From positions 1 to 64,000 of the forward strand of contig CAITNS010000058.1 of NCBI GenBank assembly GCA_903893815.1: a DNA stretch of 64,000 nucleotides, in the 5' to 3' direction. This stretch comes from an uncultured Bacteroidota bacterium. GTDB taxonomy: Bacteria > Bacteroidota > Bacteroidia > B-17B0 > Aurantibacillaceae. Positions 60,401 to 64,000 of the stretch are shown here, one piece after another. Each line of letters starts with the position of its first letter. Position 1 is the stretch's first letter. The notes under the pieces are model-generated. The model did no database searches, was not told where the DNA came from, and was given only the letters and a program-made list of their open reading frames with translations. The translations under genes were made by a program, and so were the position numbers.

Positions 60401-62563
60401 TTATTTTCTGATATCTAACTCAGCAATAATATTAGTTGCGCCCCCTAGTTTTTCAACAACCCATAATAAGTAGCGAACATCTAAGTTAATTGTACGATTT
60501 AAATCTTTGTCAAACTTAATTTTGTGGCTTAATGCCTCGTAGTTTCCATCAAAAGCCAAACCAATTAATTCACCATTACCATTAATTACTGGTGAACCTG
60601 AATTACCGCCAGTGATATCGTTTGAACTAATGAAAGAAACAACCACATCTTTTGCACCAGCATCAGCATACTGACCATAATCTTTTGCTTTTGCTAATTC
60701 AATTAATTTTACTGGAGCATCAAATTCGTAATCTCCTGGTTTGTATTTCTCTAAAATACCAGATAATGTACAAATGTGACTATATTTTACAGCGTCTTTT
60801 GGTGAATATGAACCAACTTTACCATAACTCACACGCATCGTAAAGTTTGCATCTGGGTACATTTTTTTACCCTTATTCATTTCTAAAACTCCTTTTAAAT
60901 AAGCTTTACCTAATACAAAGTTTTTAGCATTAAAATCTGCAAATAATTTAGCATACTTAGAATTGAAGTTTGTATTAAATGCATTTGCCATCATAAAAGC
61001 TGGGTCTTTATGAAGTGTTGCCGTATCAGGATTAGCCATCATCGCATCCCATTTAGCGTTATCTAAAATAGCAGTTGTGGTAAATACATAATTTGAAAAT
61101 GCTTCGTAAGTAGATTTTGTTTTTAAATCACCAAACTTTGAATTAATCATTGCATAAAAACCTGCAGGATGTTGAGCAGCATCAATAGCATTATAAAACG
61201 CTTGAGTAACAAATCCTAAAATATTCTTATCAGACACTACATTTTCGTCTTTGATAAAATTTGTGCGATCGGCTTTAGCAGCATCAATTGCTTTTGCAAT
61301 ATCTTCTTTAGAAACATCTTTTTTACTTAAGGCAGCATCTAATTTTTGAAGAGAAGAAGCAAACTTAATCAATGGAGAACCAAAAATGCCTTCTGTCATA
61401 TAAACACGCTGTTTAGCATATGGACGCCAAGCATCATACATTTTACTGTACTCATTAAATAGATTTTCGAATTCAGGTTTTCCTTTAGCCCAAGTTAAGA
61501 AAGCCGCTTCATTTGTTTGTTTTTCTTCAAAAGTTTTAAATTTCAATAACTGTTTTGACTCTCCATCAAAAAATTTCCAATAATTGGCAATACCTGCGTA
61601 GTTACCTGCTAATTGAATTTTTACGGCTGGATCTTTTTTCATTTCTTCCAACATGTATTTCAAACGTTGGTCGCGTAAATCTACTAAAGAAGGATTTTCG
61701 ATATCTGTTTTTAATTTTACACCATATGAAGTTTCGTAACGGTTTGTTCCGCCAGGATAACCCCAAATCATGGTGTAATCACCATCTTTAATACCTTTGA
61801 TAGAAACTGGTAAAGAATATTTTGCTTTTAAAGGAACGTTATCAGCTGCATAATCTGCAGCTTTTCCTTCTTTATTTGTGTATACACGGAAGATAGAAAA
61901 ATCACCTGTGTGACGAGGCCATTCCCAGTTATCTGTATCTCCACCAAATTTTCCAATACTTTCAGGAGGCGTACCAACTAAACGTACATCTTTATAACGC
62001 TCGTAAACAAATAATAAAAATTGATTTGCTTTAAACATAGAAGAAATACGACCTTCATAACCAGAGCCTTCTGTTTCTTTAGTAGCCATTTCAGCTAAAA
62101 TACCTGGCAATTTTTGAGTCAATTCCATTGCAGGAATGTCTTTAATTTTTTCATTTACTTTATCCGTTACATCCACAATTTTCATTAAAAACTGGGCGTG
62201 AACGCCTGGCGCATAAATTTCTTCTGATTTAGATTTTGACCAAAAACCATCTCTTAAATAGTTGTGATCTACCGTACTTGCAGCTGCAATAGCACTATAA
62301 CCACAGTGGTGATTAGTGAAAATTAATCCTTCTTTACTTACAATTTCACCTGTGCAACCTCCACCAAAAATAATAATGGCATCTTTAATACAGGCTTGGT
62401 TCATGCTGTATAATTGTTCTTTCGAAACTTTTAAGCCTTTTTTTACCATGTCGGCATACACTTGTTCGCCTAATAACATAGGCAACCACATACCTTCATC
62501 GGCTTTAGCAATTGGCTGAAATAAAAAGGATAGGAATAAAAAAGATAGTACGAGTTTTTTCAT
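60401..62563 (-). CDS. S46 family dipeptidyl-peptidase (DPP7-like)
   Basis: A secreted serine peptidase of ~720 residues counted from MKKLVLSFLFLSFLFQPIAK (signal peptide; cleavage near AKA-DEGMW). It removes dipeptides from peptide N termini in the periplasm. The catalytic histidine lies in IFTNHHCGYSAI (85-86), and the serine in TGGNSGSPVING. The residue that separates subtypes is glycine (GLAFDGNYEAL), as in DPP7, which prefers hydrophobic P1; DPP11 has Arg here. The 22-residue longer frame to 62629 is rejected because the signal peptide starts at the ATG 62563. Lone gene with its own terminator. Confidence 0.95.
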   Translation of the reverse strand: MKKLVLSFLFLSFLFQPIAKADEGMWLPMLLGEQVYADMVKKGLKVSKEQLYSMNQACIKDAIIIFGGGCTGEIVSKEGLIFTNHHCGYSAIAAASTVDHNYLRDGFWSKSKSEEIYAPGVHAQFLMKIVDVTDKVNEKIKDIPAMELTQKLPGILAEMATKETEGSGYEGRISSMFKANQFLLFVYERYKDVRLVGTPPESIGKFGGDTDNWEWPRHTGDFSIFRVYTNKEGKAADYAADNVPLKAKYSLPVSIKGIKDGDYTMIWGYPGGTNRYETSYGVKLKTDIENPSLVDLRDQRLKYMLEEMKKDPAVKIQLAGNYAGIANYWKFFDGESKQLLKFKTFEEKQTNEAAFLTWAKGKPEFENLFNEYSKMYDAWRPYAKQRVYMTEGIFGSPLIKFASSLQKLDAALSKKDVSKEDIAKAIDAAKADRTNFIKDENVVSDKNILGFVTQAFYNAIDAAQHPAGFYAMINSKFGDLKTKSTYEAFSNYVFTTTAILDNAKWDAMMANPDTATLHKDPAFMMANAFNTNFNSKYAKLFADFNAKNFVLGKAYLKGVLEMNKGKKMYPDANFTMRVSYGKVGSYSPKDAVKYSHICTLSGILEKYKPGDYEFDAPVKLIELAKAKDYGQYADAGAKDVVVSFISSNDITGGNSGSPVINGNGELIGLAFDGNYEALSHKIKFDKDLNRTINLDVRYLLWVVEKLGGATNIIAELDIRK

Positions 62564-62689
62564 AACGAAGTTATAATTGTTTGGTTTAAAATTTGGGACT
62601 AATTTAACAGAAATTGCTAAACAAACCATAGATTTTAGATAAACGACCTTTTAAATGGTTAACTAGCCAAAATTGGGGGATAAAACCTA

Positions 62690-63787
62690 TTATTTTTTTA
62701 AATAATGCAGTTCGGTTAGATAAATATAAGGCTCAAACATGTGGTGCAAGAACACATTTTCTCCATCATATTTAAACTTTTCGTTATAAGTACTATCAGG
62801 CTGTAAAATAATAGGAATACCTGCTGGCATATAAAAATTACTTTTCTCAATAGTTGGAGCTTCGTAATCTTTCAGCGATTTTTTAATGAATTTGTTTATG
62901 CGTTTGGTAAGATACTTTTTATACTTCCTATTTGTTTTTTGTGTTGAACCCTGCATATCATTTACCGCATGATTAATGTAACCGCGAATTAAAGGGTTTT
63001 TCACTCTACGCTGCATTATTTCTTTTCGTTTAGAAAAAGGATTCGTAGGATGCAAATCTTGGATGGCTTGAATTGTAAAGGGAGTTTCGGGTACCCAATC
63101 GTTGGAATTTACAATACGATAAGCCCAACCATTACGAGTGATAAAATCAAAATCATAAGCATAAAATAAATTGCCAGGCTTTGGCGCGGCACTACAATAT
63201 ACTTTGTAGGTGATATCTTTTGGCACAACTGATTCGGAGGCATATTGCAAATATGAACGCATTAAAAAAGATAAAGCCGCACCTTGACTATGACCCACAA
63301 TAATAAATTCTTTAACACCTTTTTTATAATACTCATTTATAGTTTTAGTTACTAAAGGCGCTAAATGAGCAATGCCAATAGTCCAGCCATGGTGCACTAA
63401 TGCTTTTTCATCATGAGAAAAAATGTAATTAAAATTTGTGCTGTCATTTAATTTTAAAGAGCCTTTGGCTTTTATTAATCCACTATAAAAATTTTCAAGC
63501 CAACTTGTTCCTCCAACGGTATACCTCAAACAAATAACTCCAACCGAATCGTTACGCATCCAAAAATCAACCTTATTTTTTAAGCCAACTTCAGGCGAAC
63601 GATAAACGCGGTTATAATTTTGAGGAATAGTTTTAGGTGTATATCTACTTCCGCTGTCTTGGTGAGCCCACTCTAAATGCAATACATCTAAAAACTCTTG
63701 GGCATCGAAGCCTGATTTTAATTTGCCTTGAGCTGATACTAAAAAGTTTGAAAAGAAAATAAATATAAAAAGAGAATATCTAAGCAT
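62690..63787 (-). CDS. secreted lipase (class 3 alpha/beta hydrolase)
   Basis: A ~365-residue exported hydrolase from MLRYSLFIFIFFSNFLVSAQ. The nucleophile elbow is IIVGHSQGAALSFLMRSYLQ (GHSQG), followed by YCSAAPKPGNLFYAYDFDF and VNSNDWVPETPFTIQA, where the acid and the region around the last His are expected; this matches the fungal-lipase-like class 3 family (PF01764). The substrate is probably a lipid ester but was not determined. The longer frame (to 63835) adds 16 residues before the signal peptide and is rejected. Its first 8 bp overlap the end of the thioesterase gene. Confidence 0.85.
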   Translation of the reverse strand: MLRYSLFIFIFFSNFLVSAQGKLKSGFDAQEFLDVLHLEWAHQDSGSRYTPKTIPQNYNRVYRSPEVGLKNKVDFWMRNDSVGVICLRYTVGGTSWLENFYSGLIKAKGSLKLNDSTNFNYIFSHDEKALVHHGWTIGIAHLAPLVTKTINEYYKKGVKEFIIVGHSQGAALSFLMRSYLQYASESVVPKDITYKVYCSAAPKPGNLFYAYDFDFITRNGWAYRIVNSNDWVPETPFTIQAIQDLHPTNPFSKRKEIMQRRVKNPLIRGYINHAVNDMQGSTQKTNRKYKKYLTKRINKFIKKSLKDYEAPTIEKSNFYMPAGIPIILQPDSTYNEKFKYDGENVFLHHMFEPYIYLTELHYLKK

Positions 63788-64000
63788 TAACAAATTTACT
63801 TTTAGGAATAATATTACATGTAAACCTTGACACACAAGTTAACTCATTGGCATCGTTGTATATTTTAATATCCCACACATGGTTTTTGCCTGAAACATTT
63901 AAAGGCGAGCAAACCCCTTTTACTTTTCCGCTTAGCACAGCTTTAATATGATTAGCATTAATTTCTACGCCAACTCCAATAAACACGTCACTATTTACTA
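63780..64000 (-). CDS. hotdog-fold thioesterase, C-terminal part (runs off window)
   Basis: The frame is open to the window end: VNSDVFIGVGVEINANHIKA, then VCSPLNVSGKNHVWDIKIYN and ELTCVSRFTCNIIPK. The VGVEINANHIKA motif and the WDIKIYNDANELTCVSRFT strand are diagnostic of PaaI/MenI-type hotdog thioesterases (PF03061), which hydrolyse aryl- or acyl-CoA esters. Only ~73 C-terminal residues are in view; the active-site Glu/Asp region is upstream of the window. A GTG at 63986 is not a real start. In other Bacteroidota such genes accompany menaquinone genes; that cannot be tested here. Confidence 0.85.
   Translation of the reverse strand, partial: VNSDVFIGVGVEINANHIKAVLSGKVKGVCSPLNVSGKNHVWDIKIYNDANELTCVSRFTCNIIPKSKFVNA

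Overview
The window is chromosomal DNA from a member of the Bacteroidota, most likely a Flavobacteriales-like or related low-GC lineage. Evidence: the DNA is AT-rich; MurF is fused to alanine racemase; there are Bacteroidota-restricted families (IPExxxVDY, DUF2480, CCDC81-type HU plus SPOR, S46 dipeptidyl-peptidase, a Reg_prop/Y_Y_Y histidine kinase with a LytTR partner, a YtxJ-type bacillithiol-system protein); promoters carry the Bacteroidota -7 box TAnnTTTG; and start codons lack Shine-Dalgarno sequences. No rRNA, tRNA, CRISPR array, prophage or defence island is visible. Most of the window is housekeeping with small accessory patches.

Layout. 1-6.6 kb: the 3' part of recN, fabI, an IPExxxVDY gene whose start codon sits in the loop of a strong hairpin, a CBU_0592-type membrane gene broken by one stop codon, aroA, an outer-membrane barrel gene, and a DUF2480/MIP18-type/DUF1571 operon. 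6.9-13.5 kb: HU-SPOR protein, lipoproteins, an FAD oxidoreductase, and a RimK ATP-grasp ligase between a PF05618 peptidase and an AspA/AstE-type deacylase. 13.6-24.2 kb: lipA, OsmC, ytxJ with a 43-residue lipoprotein, ung, hemW, recX, an RsmF-like RNA methyltransferase, ybaB and PhoH. 24.4-25.6 kb: a decayed secreted TIG-domain gene joined to a broken IS5-type transposase. 25.7-38.5 kb: LytTR two-component pair, secA, pyruvate dehydrogenase E1 beta, etfBA, a bifunctional nuclease, and an orphan kinase with a duplicated sensor segment. 38.7-47.2 kb: serS, rpmA, rplU, EamA transporter, sufE, plsX-fabH, groES-groEL. 47.3-53.3 kb: a candidate small RNA, outer-membrane and lipoprotein genes, an HTH-like regulator, a SanA/YdcF lipoprotein and rsmI. 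53.5-64 kb: a cytochrome c/copper-monooxygenase-like lipoprotein, murF-alr, an RprXY-like two-component pair, a 4TM membrane protein, S46 peptidase, a secreted lipase and the 3' end of a hotdog thioesterase.

Functional links. Fatty-acid and phospholipid precursor genes (fabI, plsX, fabH), peptidoglycan synthesis (murF-alr), Fe-S assembly (MIP18-type protein, sufE), lipoate and pyruvate dehydrogenase (lipA, E1 beta) and electron transfer (etfBA) form the core. Surface biology appears as several beta-barrels, lipoproteins and the S46 peptidase.

The most unusual layer is intergenic. At least seven families of imperfect inverted-repeat elements fill gaps, often touching stop codons. Other non-coding signals are a candidate stand-alone RNA behind groEL, a hairpin-framed leader ahead of sufE, and the hairpin enclosing the IPExxxVDY start codon. 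Promoter, hairpin and repeat calls were made by eye and are inferences until computed.
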